Below are positions 22,479-35,929 of a stretch of DNA of 64,000 nt, one piece after another; the first letter of the stretch is position 1, and each line of letters begins with the position of its first letter. A program made the translations under genes and the position numbers. Origin of the DNA: Micromussa lordhowensis (Eukaryota > Cnidaria > Anthozoa > Scleractinia > Lobophylliidae); contig OZ026608.1 in the NCBI GenBank assembly GCA_964020085.1, forward strand, positions 17,856,479 through 17,920,478, read 5' to 3'. The notes under the pieces are model-generated. The model was given only the letters and a program-made list of their open reading frames with translations. It ran no database searches and had not been told where the DNA came from.

Positions 22479-22641
22479 TTTGCATTTGAATTTTCTGCGT
22501 GTATAATTTTTCTCCATTCCAATGATATTCAATATCCATCCGGTTACTCGGTCGATATGATTTGCTTCTTAACTACTATGTTGAAACCTCTTTAAAATAT
22601 TACAACCTTATATTGTCTTTCAATTGTCGTTTTTTCTTCAG

Positions 22642-23110
22642 AAACGATTAACCAACACCAGACCTGACCAGACCAGCGATGATGACCGGAAATGACCTTC
22701 TAATTTTTTTTTAATTCGCATTTTAGTTTTAGTGTTATTCTGCGTAGCTGGCATTTTCAAAAGCACGTGAAGGGAACATAACCTGCGAGTACCAAGTGCG
22801 AGTGCTCAGCCCTCTCCCCCTTCTTACTCACCCCCTCCCCACTTCTTTCCATTGTTTGCTCGCCCCAGGCGCGCGCTAGTTTGCTCTCTCGCGTGTTAAA
22901 TGAAAAGGACAGGAAACGTCAGCTACGCAAGCTATTTTAGAGTTTTAAATGTCTTTATAAGGACAAACAAATGTTAACATAGTGCTATTTTGTTTTCTCA
23001 CTTAAGAGCCAAACTGCTATAAGCGTTTTGATGCTCTAAGACTATTTTTGCTGTCAGTATTGGGTTGTTAAAGTTTTGTGATGGGATAGTCAAATAAATG
23101 TGAAGCATTC
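22642..23110 (+). other. vitellogenin 3'UTR terminal exon with polyA signal
   Basis: The coding stop at 21826-21828 is followed two bases later by a good donor (gtaatt from 21831), and a pyrimidine-rich acceptor ends at 22641. The 3'UTR therefore appears to be split by an intron of about 810 bp. An AATAAA lies at 23093-23098. The exon end is approximate. The junction is inferred from splice signals only. Confidence 0.55.
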
Positions 23111-23163
23111 ATTCTTGTGGTGTTGTGTTTAAATGAAACAACTGTTAGGTGACGGATAGATAA

Positions 23164-23260
23164 AGCATCTTGAAAAACTTCAACCCTAAAGTTTTCAAGT
23201 TCCTCGTTAGTATTTCATGTCAGTCTTCCCCAAATCTTAAACATCTTTGTTTTGTATAAA
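23164..23260 (+). repeat. interspersed repeat family C, partial copy
   Basis: A degenerate match to 11330-11425 (cttgaaaa-cttcaa-cct and caagttc-tcgtt blocks). It starts about 65 bases past the vitellogenin polyA signal. The rest of 23110-23955 shows no recognisable feature. Confidence 0.5.
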
Positions 23261-23955
23261 CTCTTGTTCTTAGTCCATCGTAAATTGATTAAGAATATAA
23301 CACAAACAGCGGTGATATACATTGTATTCCAAAGCATTTTAACACAGAACTTGACGCATTTTAATACAGAACTTGACGTTTCGTATACTAGTCCACATAC
23401 ATTTTCAAAAGTGGGGCCGATGCAATTTTATGAAAACTATATATCGTAAATATTAGGTCCGGAACTTAGACTGAGAAAAATGATCTGCAGCAGTACGCTA
23501 ACCTGTCTAGACATCATGAGGGGTAAGAGCTAATAAAGCAACATCTTCTCACAACTGACATTGACATTAAGGGAAGGTTTTTTTGTTTTGTTTTGTTTTT
23601 GCTTCAATAACAAGGGCCTCCCATGGGAGTTAGCATGTTCCCTACATCCATTGGTAATTTCACCTTTTCTCCCTTGTTCCCTATAATAATTTCCACTATT
23701 CCCTAGTTTTTTTGGGCAAAGTCCCCAAAATATCCCTTGAAATAAATATTCCATGAAATAAATGATCATGTTCCCTTGTTCTCCCAAAGCCCTGGGAGCG
23801 CCCTCATTAACGCCTCTTCGGAGTTTGTCCTCCTTCAAATTCTCTCCAGAAATTTCATGTAGATTTTCAATTAAAAGCCGTTTTCATGTGTTGGCTCTAC
23901 AACCTTAGCCTATAAAATTACTAAATATTCGCAGGAAGAATGCATTTACCAACAT

Positions 23956-24768
23956 TTATTTCGAACATTTGACCCCCAAACATCTTGATAAACACTTCAG
24001 CAACTTAGAAAAACACGATTCTTTTAATCCCGCGAGATTGAGCGCTGAGATGAAGAACACTGTATGAAGTCTTTGATAAACCGGTGGAGGAACTAATAAA
24101 AGCTCATTATTAGACCTAAGATTATAACTAGACTGCTTTCTGATAGAGATTAAGTCAGATAAGTAACTAGGCGCAAGACCGTGAATAGCCCTAAAAACGA
24201 AGATAAGTATCTTAAATCGTATTCTAAATCTTACTGGTAGCCAGTGGAGATCAGCAAGGACAGGAGTAATATGCGAAAAACGCGGAGTCAGAGACACTAA
24301 TCGAGCGGCAGCATTCTGTAGGCGTTGCAGTTTAGCTATTTGATAAGCAGGTAGGTCATAGTATAAGCTGTTACAGTAATCTATACGACAGGTTATGAAA
24401 GCATTAACTAGAGTGGCGCAGGAACTTGGACTGGAAAGGAATTTCCTGATCTTCCGGATATTATACAGATAATAAAAAGAGGATTTGCAGGTGCTTGCGA
24501 TCTGCTTGTCTAAAGATAAGTTAGTGTCAAAAATAGTTCCAAGATTCCTAACAGAAGATGAAGGCTCAATTGAGGAAGTGCCAACAGTGAGATGATTGAT
24601 CGATTGCTTGGACAGCTGTTGTCGCGTGCCACTGATCATGAACTCTGTCTTCCCATCATTCATTTTCACTTTGCTGTATGTCATCCATCTTTGTTCGTTG
24701 CATATCTTTGATGCAGTTGCATAATATATACTGCACAATAGAGAAACTGGAGATGGATTTTCAGGCAC
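23956..24768 (-). pseudogene. 5'-truncated LINE reverse transcriptase (CR1/L2-like C-terminal third)
   Basis: An open frame of 270 codons encodes the end of a non-LTR retrotransposon RT. It has MNDGKTEFMISG, LGTIFDTNLSLDKQI, RIDYCNSLYYDLP, LQNAAARLVS, LHWLPVRFRIRFKI and HGLAPSYLSDL in the order found in CR1/L2-clade elements, near the RT thumb/connection region. The catalytic palm (YADD-type motif) and the endonuclease are missing, so it cannot transpose by itself. The frame is uninterrupted, suggesting a fairly recent insertion. The first methionine has no significance, because the true ORF started further upstream. Confidence 0.88.
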
Positions 24769-24776
24769 AAACTGCA

Positions 24777-25077
24777 GAAGATTTTGAGTTTCCTCAGCTC
24801 ATCAATCAAATTATTTAAGCATACAAACAGCTTTAAACTTGAGAAAGCTAAATGCACAAGCCTTTTAGTTTTGTATTTATAGAGCCGAATCGCAGAACGA
24901 TGTCTCTGCTTCTTAACTAGGGCTAGAAGAAGATTTTGAGTTTCCTCAGCTCATCAATCAAATTATTTAAGCATACAAACAGCTTTAAACTTGAGAAAGC
25001 TAAATGCACAAGCCTTTTAGTTTTGTATTTATAGAGCCGAATCGCAGAACGATGTCTCTGCTTCTTAACTAGGGCTA
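24777..25077 (+). repeat. 152-bp tandem duplication, two near-identical copies
   Basis: Every block from gaagattttgagtttcctc to cttcttaactagggcta recurs at an offset of exactly 152 bp (for example attttgag at 24781 and 24933). I saw no difference between copies. It lies just upstream of the LINE fragment's truncated 5' end. Confidence 0.9.
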
Positions 25078-25274
25078 TTTTTAATACGTTTTACAAGTCA
25101 GGGGGATGGAGTTTACCAGAAAGCCATGTATGATACTTTTTAGCTGTATTTTAAGTCTAATGCAGTTATTTAGCTATGAAATTTTCAAGATGTTAATTTC
25201 TTAGAGGATAAGTAGATTCGAAACACACAGATCGCGGCTTAAAACGTTTCCTTTTACTTAAAGGCCGCGTACAA

Positions 25275-25460
25275 AATTACCTTTAAATTGAAGGAAACCT
25301 GAAAATAATAGTTTACTAAGATAGAAAAACGCCAAAGAGATAATAATAAACCATAAAGAAACAAGGATGGTTAAGGATGGAGAAGATTAACACGGATTAC
25401 AAACGACGAACTTGAAAAATTCAGGCTAAACTTTTCAAGATGCGCAAGCCGTAACGTAAA
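25275..25460 (-). repeat. interspersed repeat family C, copy in reverse orientation
   Basis: Reverse complement of 11330-11505, sharing aaggaaacctgaaaatag, agatagaaaaacgccaaaga and aaacttttcaagatgcgca. The following 25460-26275 is AT-rich with no gene recognised and presumably includes the promoter of the ankyrin-repeat gene. Confidence 0.75.
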
Positions 25461-26275
25461 TCCTTTAATGAGAACATCAAGAGCTCGCTAATAATTTTTG
25501 TATTTTTTTTTTCCAATTTTATTCCTTCCTGAACTTTTATTCCAGTTCCGAAAAATAGACGTAGGGTCTTGCTTAGAACTGCTCTGTTTGTCAGCTTGTA
25601 TTAGGATTAAGGAATTGTTTCGCGCCTATGTGTTCAACTGCATAAATTGTGATACAAATATGAGATGTTTAATAGCGGCTATCTATTATCACATCTTTCA
25701 ATCGCCATATTAGCAATATATGGCATATATAGATCAAATGTTTCGTTACGGAAGTTAGAGGCTGTTTCTCTTTGCTAGACGTAATAAGTAAATTAAATAC
25801 ATTTACAGTAAAGTGGGCTTAAGGGCTTCTTAAAAATTTCACATGTCAACATAATAAGCTGAATTTGATATGAGTAACGTGCCTTATTTATTTTTCCTAT
25901 GGGAACTTTATTTGCTTTACAACCCGCAATTTTCCTGCTAGCAGTGGCGGTATTATTACAATAACCAACGAGATATACCTACGAGTAAAAAATCAACAAA
26001 AGAAGATAAAAAATTCAAAAGAAGGGAAATGACTTAAATGGGTTTCTCTTTAACTGACAAATATCCCCTAGAGTTATATTCAGATCAATCTATTTTTATA
26101 TTAAAGGTCTATTTTTTAATGCTTTTGAAGCTCCCAGCTGCTACAAAGATTTACAAATAGTGTTTTGTTGGAGAATTTGACATGATATTGATATATCGAT
26201 GAAAACGGAAACACTTTTAGGAAACAATACAATTTTCGTATCACATAACTAGGATAGCAGAGACTGGAGTAGAAG

Positions 26276-27448
26276 ATGGCGGCTTTGAACAAAGCCATTA
26301 GCGAGCGTCGTTTCAAGCAAGTTCGGTCCTTTATAGATTTTGGAGTCAACTTAAATTCGAAAGATAGAGACGGTAAAACTGCTTTAATTCAACTGTGTTC
26401 TGTTGAGCCAGATTCACTGGCGATTTCCATTGCTTCACGTTTGTTAAAACGAGGAGCGAAAATCGATGTGACGGATAGCAATGGTTTGTCTGCCTTATCA
26501 ACCGCAGTGGTGAAACAAAAAGGAGATATGGTCGCACTGTTCTTGGAAGAGGCTGGGAATTTTGACCTTAATTCCACAGATAGGAAAGGAAACACAGCGC
26601 TTTTTCACGCAGCAAGGGTTGGGAATTTTAACATCTTAAATGCTCTTGTCATTGCACTGCAGAAATACCAACTCAGTGTAAACGTGCCGAACGATGAAGG
26701 AACCACTCCTCTCATACAAGCCTGTATGAACGGAGACATCGTCTGTGCTAGGTTTCTTATTAAGGAAGGAAAAGCTGCTATGAACAACAGAGACTGGGTG
26801 CATAGAAAGACGGCGTTGGAATGGGCGAAAATGAAGGGAATCGAGGAAAGCATTTTGCTATCAAAGGCTGATTCCTCACGCGTCGGAAATGAAATGAATG
26901 AGAAACTTCAGCAAGAAAACCATTATCAAAGAAGACAATTGCAGTGTCTTCAGAAGGGCAATCAACCGGAAAATGGCGTCACAGGGCGTAGGAAATGGGA
27001 CAAAACGTACAAAGATCAGTTTCTGCAGGTTTATCGAATTTATGAAACCCAGCTTACAGCTTCGTTTAAACAGGGAAGGAAACCAAAGACAAAAATACAA
27101 AATACAAAAGGTACAGAAGAAAGCGATAATACGAAAAAGAAGACAAACACTGATTCCTCGAAAGGACGAGGAGTCTTCAAACTCCTGAAGCGAAACTCGG
27201 CCAATAACATTTCACGTCCATTTCCGTTTCAGAATTTACAACGTTCCCAATCGTACACCGAATTCACGAAACTGCCTTTCAGAGATTCGGAAAGAGAAGT
27301 TTATTCACCGCCATTTCCGAGAAGTCGCTCGCCTCTTTTGACACGTTCGCGGAGAGTTCGGCAAGAACCTTCGGGATCCGAGAAACGTTCGGTGTTGTCT
27401 GGTTGTTCAATACCGACCGTTTTTGAAGCAAACGAACTTGATGAATAA
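26276..27448 (+). CDS. intronless ankyrin-repeat protein (390 aa)
   Basis: A single open frame starts at an ATG in a strong context (A at -3, G at +4). Residues 1-190 form about five ankyrin repeats, with recognisable GKTALIQLC, GLSALSTAV, GNTALFHAARVGN, GTTPLIQACMNGD and KTALEWAK cores. Residues 200-390 are basic and low in order, rich in K, R, S and P, with no catalytic motif. An N-terminal ankyrin block followed by a disordered basic tail, encoded by one exon, resembles ANKRD34-type proteins, but I cannot confirm orthology. Ankyrin repeats bind other proteins; the partner is unknown. AATAAA signals lie at 27799-27804. Neighbours are repeats only. Confidence 0.85.
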   Translation: MAALNKAISERRFKQVRSFIDFGVNLNSKDRDGKTALIQLCSVEPDSLAISIASRLLKRGAKIDVTDSNGLSALSTAVVKQKGDMVALFLEEAGNFDLNSTDRKGNTALFHAARVGNFNILNALVIALQKYQLSVNVPNDEGTTPLIQACMNGDIVCARFLIKEGKAAMNNRDWVHRKTALEWAKMKGIEESILLSKADSSRVGNEMNEKLQQENHYQRRQLQCLQKGNQPENGVTGRRKWDKTYKDQFLQVYRIYETQLTASFKQGRKPKTKIQNTKGTEESDNTKKKTNTDSSKGRGVFKLLKRNSANNISRPFPFQNLQRSQSYTEFTKLPFRDSEREVYSPPFPRSRSPLLTRSRRVRQEPSGSEKRSVLSGCSIPTVFEANELDE

Positions 27449-27798
27449 TTTATTACATTCCTCCTTTCGACGGCTTGGTCAATGTTAAAATTCTCCTTAC
27501 GGTCGTACATACATTTTCTTTAGTTCATATAGGAGAATTAGACAAGATTTTCTAACAACAGAGTATGGAATGTCCATTTGACAATCAAAGCTTTCGTTTC
27601 GGACCAAAACTAAGACAGTCACTGATAAAATGCGTTTCATTTTTCCAACGTGATGCTATCAAGTTTGTTAAGTATTAGCATGTTACATCGTTTTTTGTTG
27701 TTGTTGTCAATGCGTGGCACATTTTGTTGACATGACATTTTAAAGCATGCTCAGTTTGTAGGACGCATGACTCAACAATGCGCCACAAGTGAAAATTA

Positions 27799-27804
27799 AA
27801 TAAA
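27799..27804 (+). terminator. polyadenylation signal candidate of the ankyrin-repeat gene
   Basis: AATAAA lies 351 bases after the stop codon of the ankyrin-repeat gene, in an AT-rich stretch. It is assigned by position only. Confidence 0.5.
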
Positions 27805-27911
27805 AGTTTACATTTTACGCTGGACTTGCCCGCAAGTCGAGCTGTGAAAGCCAAGCTTGGAAACTGAAAGATTTGTACAAATAGAGGATATTTTAAAATA
27901 CCCGAGTGTTC

Positions 27912-28190
27912 AACTCGATATCGATAGCGATATCGATAGCGATATCGATAGCGCAGCGAATGAGTGAGATATCGAGTTCAACAAGATAAGATAAAATTCG
28001 TATCCACAAGCGGGCATGTAATGTTCTGTTTTTTGTATAAACATACTTATGACGACTTTTTTTCGATTTTCCGAAGATTTCCGGACACTTTCTGAAGATT
28101 CTCCAAAAGTTGTCCGAAGGCCAGACAAACGTTTCCGAACATTTTCCGAAACTTTCCGACGATATCCGAGGAAGATCCGATGATGTTTCG
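27912..28190. repeat. short tandem palindromic motif and ttccga-rich repeat
   Basis: Three to four tandem units of cgatatcgatag at 27917-27952 are followed at 28060-28185 by many variants of ttccgaaga/ttccgaa. Similar tcttcgga-rich sequence occurs at 10550-10610 and 8075-8110. It is non-coding. Confidence 0.6.
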
Positions 28191-28393
28191 ATCACACAGC
28201 AACACATCTAAGTTCAGTTTAAGTTATTATGTAAACATCGCAATGGTTACATAATAATGTAATGATCTTTTCAATATCCTCACACATGAAAGATAAAAAT
28301 AGTATGTTCTCTGCATGCGATGAAGATATGATTTTTTGCTCATGGATGTTACGTAACATCCATGAGCTTAGGAGGCAGTCGGATGGCACTCGA

Positions 28394-28427
28394 TCACTCA
28401 CTCACTCACTCACTCACTCACTCACTC
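28394..28427 (+). repeat. (CTCA)n microsatellite
   Basis: About eight tandem ctca units. Confidence 0.9.
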
Positions 28428-28859
28428 GATTCTGATTAATTTATTCATTAAACCGGATTAAATCGTTTCTCCCAACCCTCCCCTGCTTAGTATGGTTCTT
28501 TTCCTATGCACTTCGTGGTGTAGCTTCAGCAGGTTTTAGCGGGGTACTAGAAAGACGAATTTTTTGTCCGACAACACGGAGTTCGTACATATGGCGGCTA
28601 ACGCGGCACGAAGATGGTTTTTGGTTCAACTCGTGGAGTTGTAAAATTGAAATTTGTCAAGCTAAGCAGCAGTAGCTGTAACAAATGGACATGGAAAGAC
28701 AAGAAGCATAGCGCTCGTCAAAATTTATATTGAAAGGTCAAGGTGTTTTTTCATTAGACGTAAACAAAATTCTCCGATTACAAGTCACGCTAAACTCACG
28801 CTATGCAAAGAATGTAATCAGATACTCTTTTTTTTTGTATATTTGCTGAAGGGCAAGAG

Positions 28860-29270
28860 AGTCACGTTTCGCAGACAGTGTAAGTAACCACGTTTTTTTA
28901 AAGCGCGGTTTTCAACCGCATACTGCGGTTCTTGTTCTTCTTGATTCGTGACTTGAAGGTTTTGCGTGATCCGTGAAGAACCTGAAATATTAACCGATAT
29001 TCGTGATTTTACCACACAACTCTACGTGATTTTGAGACACAAGTTCTCCGAATAGTTACAGTGGTCTATACTTAGCCATGCAATATGCAATACGGAGCCT
29101 TGATTTAGCCATTCGCGATTTTGCTTCCTACAAACACTGTTTTTAATGTAAGAACAGGTCCTTACTTTCTTATTTTCGTAATTCGGGAAATCGAAATTTT
29201 TTATCCGTGAACCGTGATTCTCTGTATTTTAGGTTCGTGAACCGTGCCAGAGACTTCCCTGTACGACCCT
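28860..29270. repeat. degenerate repeat rich in cgtgat / gtgaaccgtga
   Basis: Multiple variants of cgtgatccgtga and gtgaaccgtga occur across the segment, a pattern of a diverged simple interspersed repeat. The remaining intergenic DNA to 31100 shows no gene or clear element. Confidence 0.5.
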
Positions 29271-31123
29271 CTTGATATCTAAAGCTTTTAATCGGACATT
29301 GTAAACAGCCACGAGAAGATGGTAAATTGTTTTTTTGTTAGATTATTTTTTATCAGTGCTGGCCTGATGGGCCGCTTGGCACAAATGTAGACTTTGACTT
29401 CCACCGTCTGAGTTTCTATTTGCAGAACGAGTGCTTGTGCCAAACGTTTCCCATGAAAATCACTTGATTTTCATGCGAATGACCGTGCAGGTGACATATA
29501 TTTTCATACCAATAGTTTCGCTCAAAGACTCGTTTTGCCACAGTGGCAAAAGTAAACTTGGCATTGGGCTATTCATCCATGAGCTGCTCAGAGAGCCTTT
29601 GATTAGTTAATTAAAGGAAACATCCTGGTATTTCACTAGTGTTTATATAACAAAACTCAAAACTTGAGTGCAAAGAGCAGGTGGCGGGGGAGCGCAATCT
29701 CCTGCCTGGACTACATGTCACTGTGACCAGTCTCATTTCTAAAAGCTGTGACCTTTTTGGTCAGCACCAAGGAATCAACACTTTTGGAAGAAATTGGAGG
29801 GTGAGCCATCATTGGTTACAGCGGTCACTCGCTCTACACATGTTCACTAAATATTATTGAACTTGAATGCATGCACACAATCAAACGGAAACCAGGATTT
29901 TCTGGGTGAGGATTTCATAAGCAGGTACCAGACAGGTTCCAGAACGCTGCACGTTCTGTCACAGCTGACTGACAACACACAGGCCCTGGGGACGAGCTTG
30001 CTACAACGGCGAAAAACTTGGATAAAGTCTAATTTCATGTGAGGAGGAAGGGTGTTACACCTTTTTAAGTTCAATGTCTACTATATTTAGATGCTTTGTA
30101 CCTACTATCAAAATCCAGAGCTGGTCCCAGGTTGTCTTGACAAACCAGCAGATTCTCACAACTGACATTAAAAGAGATGACAAAAATCAATAAGGAGAAT
30201 TTATATTTCAACCTCTCTGTTATTATTACATAAGTTTTAATTAATTATAGTTTACACAATCACTTCTCAAAGAAATCGATTCTACTGTGAACAGCACATG
30301 ATTCCTTAGGAAACTAAATTTCATTTGCTTAAGTTCATTTACAGACACAGCCTAGCCACTGTCCATCCACACAACCAGGAAGTATTCTATATAATTTACT
30401 AGTTCCTACAGAAATAAGTTACATAATACTCAGTTACAATGTGTGCTAAAAGCTTTTCCTGTGTCTATAATAATACAGAACTAACAAACACTGTTAAGAA
30501 TTCATTTTGATAATCAAAATAAACATCACAGTGTAATTTTTCTGTTGTTTCCACAGTATGTTGTGCAAGAGAGAAATTTTCTTCAGGTTTCTTTCAAGTT
30601 ATTGAAACAGTTGCAAAAATGTTGAAGAGCTCTAGAATATGGTGTAAACTAGACTGCTGGCAGCCGGTTTTTCTATTAGGGTCTGACGAGTGTTTATCAG
30701 TACATTAGAATGCAAAAAGGAAGTATAGATAAAGGGAATTGGGTGCCATACCCAAGTCCCATCCAAATTCCTTTCTTGTCTAAAGTACCTCACCTTTTAG
30801 TTTGCGCCTAATTTTGAGAGAAAAACAGACTGCCTGAAGTCTTGGTGAAAACACTCGCCTGTGGCTTGTGCTACCAAACATTTTCTTTTTCTTTTAACTT
30901 AAGATCTTGCTACCCAACATGCAAGTCAGCACAATCAATGGGCAGTGTGTAAGTCTGTTTCTATACCTGGACACAGATACAAATTACCAGTATTTATTAA
31001 TATTATACACCGTCAGTGTTTTAAATAATTATTTTAATTTTATAATACTTGCGTTCTGAAGATGCAATAATTGTATCTCAAGTAAACAATTCCATTAACA
31101 AGTCAGTGACAAGTATCTTTTAG

Positions 31124-31129
31124 TTTATT
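31124..31129 (-). terminator. polyadenylation signal candidate of YIPF5
   Basis: AATAAA on the minus strand, about 360 bases after the YIPF5 stop. A second one lies at 30993-30998. Either could serve. Confidence 0.4.
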
Positions 31130-31156
31130 AGGGTCCATAATTAGTATTACATCTTA

Positions 31157-31301
31157 AAGCGGTTTTCAATTGAGTGTCGAAAGTAATCAAGCAATTACTT
31201 TTGCTTTTGTTTCTGTTTTGCTACCATTTGAGATTGGATGAGTACTCTAATTGATACGTAATTGGTTTGGTTTTGGTTTTATAACACTCAATTCGCTCTA
31301 A
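31157..31301. mobile_element. MITE family D, short copy in YIPF5 3' region
   Basis: The ends aaagcggttttcaattgagt and ttataacactcaattcgctc are imperfect inverted repeats. The same termini are seen at 58552-58806. Confidence 0.6.
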
Positions 31302-31486
31302 CTGCAAAGGTACTCAACTGCTTCCGACATTTGCAGTAGTTGAACATAAATTAAATAAGAGTCTTGGCTATCAAGCAGGGGTCCTCCTGGTGTGTATTAT
31401 CAAACTGAACCAAATTTAGGATGTTCAACAGTATTTGATCAATTTGACAGCCACACACCCCGTCAGATATCTTCTGCGGCATATTT

Positions 31487-32479
<993 letters not shown>

Positions 32480-35126
32480 ATGGACGTATGGCTGCTAGCA
32501 GGGCAAATCCAGGCCCTTCTATACGGAACTAGCGTCTGCTGGAGTTTTGTTTATGTGTGCTTAAAGGTTTCACGTGCATGTCTAGTTCGCTCGCGACCGC
32601 AGAACTTGTTGATATTTGCAATCGCCGGTTCGTCTTTCTTGTACGGATTCCTCAAAACCCTCAACAGCTTCAATGGCGACGGTGCAAATCACCCCGATTT
32701 AAAAGCATGGCATAAAAACATGGAACCAAGAGACTACAAGGTGATGAGTAATTATTTGTAACCTTGAATGAGCCAATGTCGGAGCCAACATTTAAGTTCT
32801 TAATTATTTGTGCATACATACGACATACATACAAACATAACTTTATTTGATAACGCAGGTTAAAAATTTTCGCAACTTTACAGCTGATGTGGACCTGCCT
32901 AAACTAAATCTAAAAAAGACTAAACTAAAAAAGGCTAAACTAATTCAATAATTACATGAAATACAAAGTATGATACAATTTATAAATTAAATAAATTAAG
33001 TATATATTAAAACCACTAAAAATTTTAATAATAATAAAAATCTGGTTTCATATTATATATAACATTACCTCCAAAATTAATATTCATGATAGTTTGCTTG
33101 GATTGCTTTAAGTTAATTTGCAGTGCCCATCCTTTGCTAAAGGCTAAAGGTCTAAACTTCTTAGCAAAATACACTAAACTGCGCCGCACCAGTTGTTTTG
33201 AGCTAGCTGAGAGGAAATTAACTTATTATTTTTGAAAATGTCCCCGCTAACTGTGTACTTAGAGTTGACTGGGGGTAGGGGTCAATGCCACATATATTTT
33301 GAAGCAGACTAAGGGGTGATGACTCATGTGTGGGTCATCGGAGCAGATTACAACCCCTATCCTCTCAGTAAGCTATTTTAGAGAAACCAGGCTTTTGATC
33401 CTCTTCCCTGCGAAGGGTTGAGATTCTCAAGAACAAAACAGGGAGGTGTTTATATAGGCATTGTTTTTAAGGCTACACCAGGAAACATTGTTGCAGAAAC
33501 ATTCTTTCTTGTTATGTTTCCTGGGGTAGCTGAATTAGCAGAACGCGAACAAAATGTTTTGCTGCCCCGGTTCTACACAAGGACACATTGTTTCAGAAAA
33601 CAAAGGAAAAGGTCATACATGCGCATTGTGATAAAATGACTTCCGAAGAAATCTGGGGAAGAATGTCTACATATTCTCATCCGTAAATTATGATCTCGGA
33701 ATATTCCATTTGCTTTTGTAATCGTTCCTTGTGATATCATATTTCTCTGACATCTCTGCGTCGATCTGACAGTATGCCAAATCGTCCCTATTCATTAAGT
33801 CCCTATTCGTCCCTATTCATTAAGTCTCAGCTTCATGAGCTAGATCCCACAAACAGGCTCTGTCCTCATACAAAGTAATGAGTAACTCTATCTCCTCATC
33901 CCTCCAATTCCTTTCCTTCTTTCCCTTCCCTCGTCATCATCAGCCATATATGCTCCCTCCAGCAGCACTGAAACTAGTGAACATTGTTTTCATGGTTGCT
34001 AAACTTGAAAAGATATGTTTCTGATGCAACATTTGTGTCTGGTAAGCAAAAATATTTTTGACTTGAGGCAAAAACCTTTTTTGTTTCCGAGCAGCAAAAT
34101 TTGTTTTTCGGCAACATAATGTTTCCCGCGCGGCTAAACTGGTAAACATTTGCCTCCACAACAATGTTTCTGCTACAATGTTTCCTAGTTTAGCCAGACC
34201 TTTAGGATATACCCCTCCACCCCTTATCTCCTCCATTCAGGAATCATCTCCCCCTAAATCCATCCACACATGTGTACCCTGCTGTGATCCCCCAGCCTGC
34301 CTCATTTCCCAGTTGCAAACACATTGATGTCTCCTCTTGCCATCTCTTCCACATATATTTTATCTAACATTGTGAGTTTTGTTTTGTGCAGGTCCAAAGT
34401 GTTACAGCAGAATCAGCTCTGGGATATTGGGGTTATTCTCAGCTAATGTCCCTGCTTCTTCCCTTCATACTTTTCATCAACATCAGATCACGCCTCATCA
34501 AGATGTCCGCCCTTGAACTGTGCGCATATGTATGGCTGGCATTGGGCGGGGCCCTCGGTGTTGCCTTTCCGCTATTTGTGTTAAGATATCACAGCAGCAT
34601 GCAAGACCAAGCAGGAATGAAGTCTCCAGCTCTGAGGCTACCCACGTGGGGAATGGACATTTTGGGTGTTTGCCTCTGGCTTTCATTTTGGTTCGAGGTA
34701 TCACTGTCATGGTCCATGGACAAAGAGGTCACACTCTATCTTTGGTTACTCCGTTTTGTTTTATTTCTGCCTTGCTTGATTCCAGCAACTCCGATGAAGG
34801 ATGACAAAGACCACTCAATGCCGCTACCAATTTATTGTGGACTTGTTGTTTTAACAACCGGATATCACTGGTATCAAAGTGCTAAAGTGATAACACACGA
34901 AGACTTTGCGTATCACCATCCGGCTCTCCTCTTTTCACATGATCTCATTTCCTGCTTTGTTAGTTTGGTATTATATATTTTATACTTTTCCAAAAGTTTA
35001 GGTCTCCTAGTGTCTCTTGCATTGGTAATCATAACACCCTTTCTTTCACTTGGTTCTGCATTTTCATTGCTAGTGATTTATGACCTTTGCCTTAAAAAAG
35101 GACAGCTTACAAGAAAGGAAGACTAA
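32480..35126 (+). CDS. multi-pass membrane protein of unknown family, two exons
   Basis: Exon 1 is 32480-32740 and exon 2 is 34392-35126, joined in phase 0, giving 331 residues. The ATG at 32480 has G at -3 and +4. An upstream in-frame ATG at 32438 is possible but has a weaker context. I count about nine hydrophobic spans: two in exon 1 (LLAGQIQALLYG..., NLLIFAIAGSSFLYGFLKTL) and seven in exon 2, including LSLLLPFILFI-like, ALELCAYVWLALGGALGV, WLLRFVLFLPCLIPA and LALVIITPFLSL. A hydrophilic loop with NSFNGDGANHPDLK separates spans 2 and 3. There is no signature motif I recognise, so no function is assigned. It shares a promoter region with YIPF5. An AATAAA occurs at 36384-36389, but the 3' end is unclear. 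Confidence 0.82.
33465..34205. mobile_element. TIR transposon-like element in intron of the membrane protein gene
   Basis: The left end aggaaacattgttgcagaaa (33480-33499) is inverted at the right (caatgtttctgctacaatgtttcct, ending near 34187), with further aaacattg/caatgttt motifs inside. There is no long ORF. It is non-autonomous, and the boundaries are approximate. Confidence 0.6.
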
Positions 35127-35929
35127 TGGTTAACAAAATGCAATGTGCCATGCATTGTTTTTTGTAGTTTTATCATAGTGCTAAAACTTTGTCCCTTTTT
35201 TGTTTCAAATATTTCACTTCAATTTTCTCTGTTATGTCTGCTGCTACTATCTGCATATCAGCATGCAAAGAAGGCTTGGCAGTATATGTTCAAAAATTGT
35301 GACACATCTGGGATAAAATTTTCACACCTTTGACTCCGAAAAGATACCAGGTTTAGATCACTTTCATACATAGACATCTTGTTTTAAAATAAGTATGAAG
35401 GTTGTCCATTTTGTAAGTCTCAAATGCGGCACAGACCTTCCAAAGCTTATGGACTGCCTATCAGCTATTTTCATGTACATGTAGTAATTAAATTCACATT
35501 GTGAATTGATATAACATTCCTGTTACCTATTTGCACATGACATCACACAAGCAGCATGTCTTCATTACTGCATTGCATCACAACATTTTTACATGGGAAA
35601 ATCCAAAACATTTTAAATGGAAGTTGAAATGAGCAGTAAAAAAATGGAATGGGTTACAATAATTTTTGGAAATCATATTTTTGTCAGTAAACCATAATAA
35701 GATATAGATATTAATACAAGTTTACTATGCTTGGAAGAAATTAATTGACAATATAGGATATTTTAAAATAATTTAATTACATGAAGGAGTGATCAGAAAC
35801 AATGTTGGTTAAATCAGTACCATTGTTACAAGTATTAATAGTATTGTTACAAGTATAGTACACAATTCATTTTTAATCAACATATTTCACTTGAATATGT
35901 GAACAGTGGTTGACTATTTCTAGCCTGTG

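Noticed and set aside
26276..26853. Minus-strand ORFs antisense to the ankyrin-repeat gene
   Set aside because: They mirror a strongly coding plus strand with clear ankyrin repeats.
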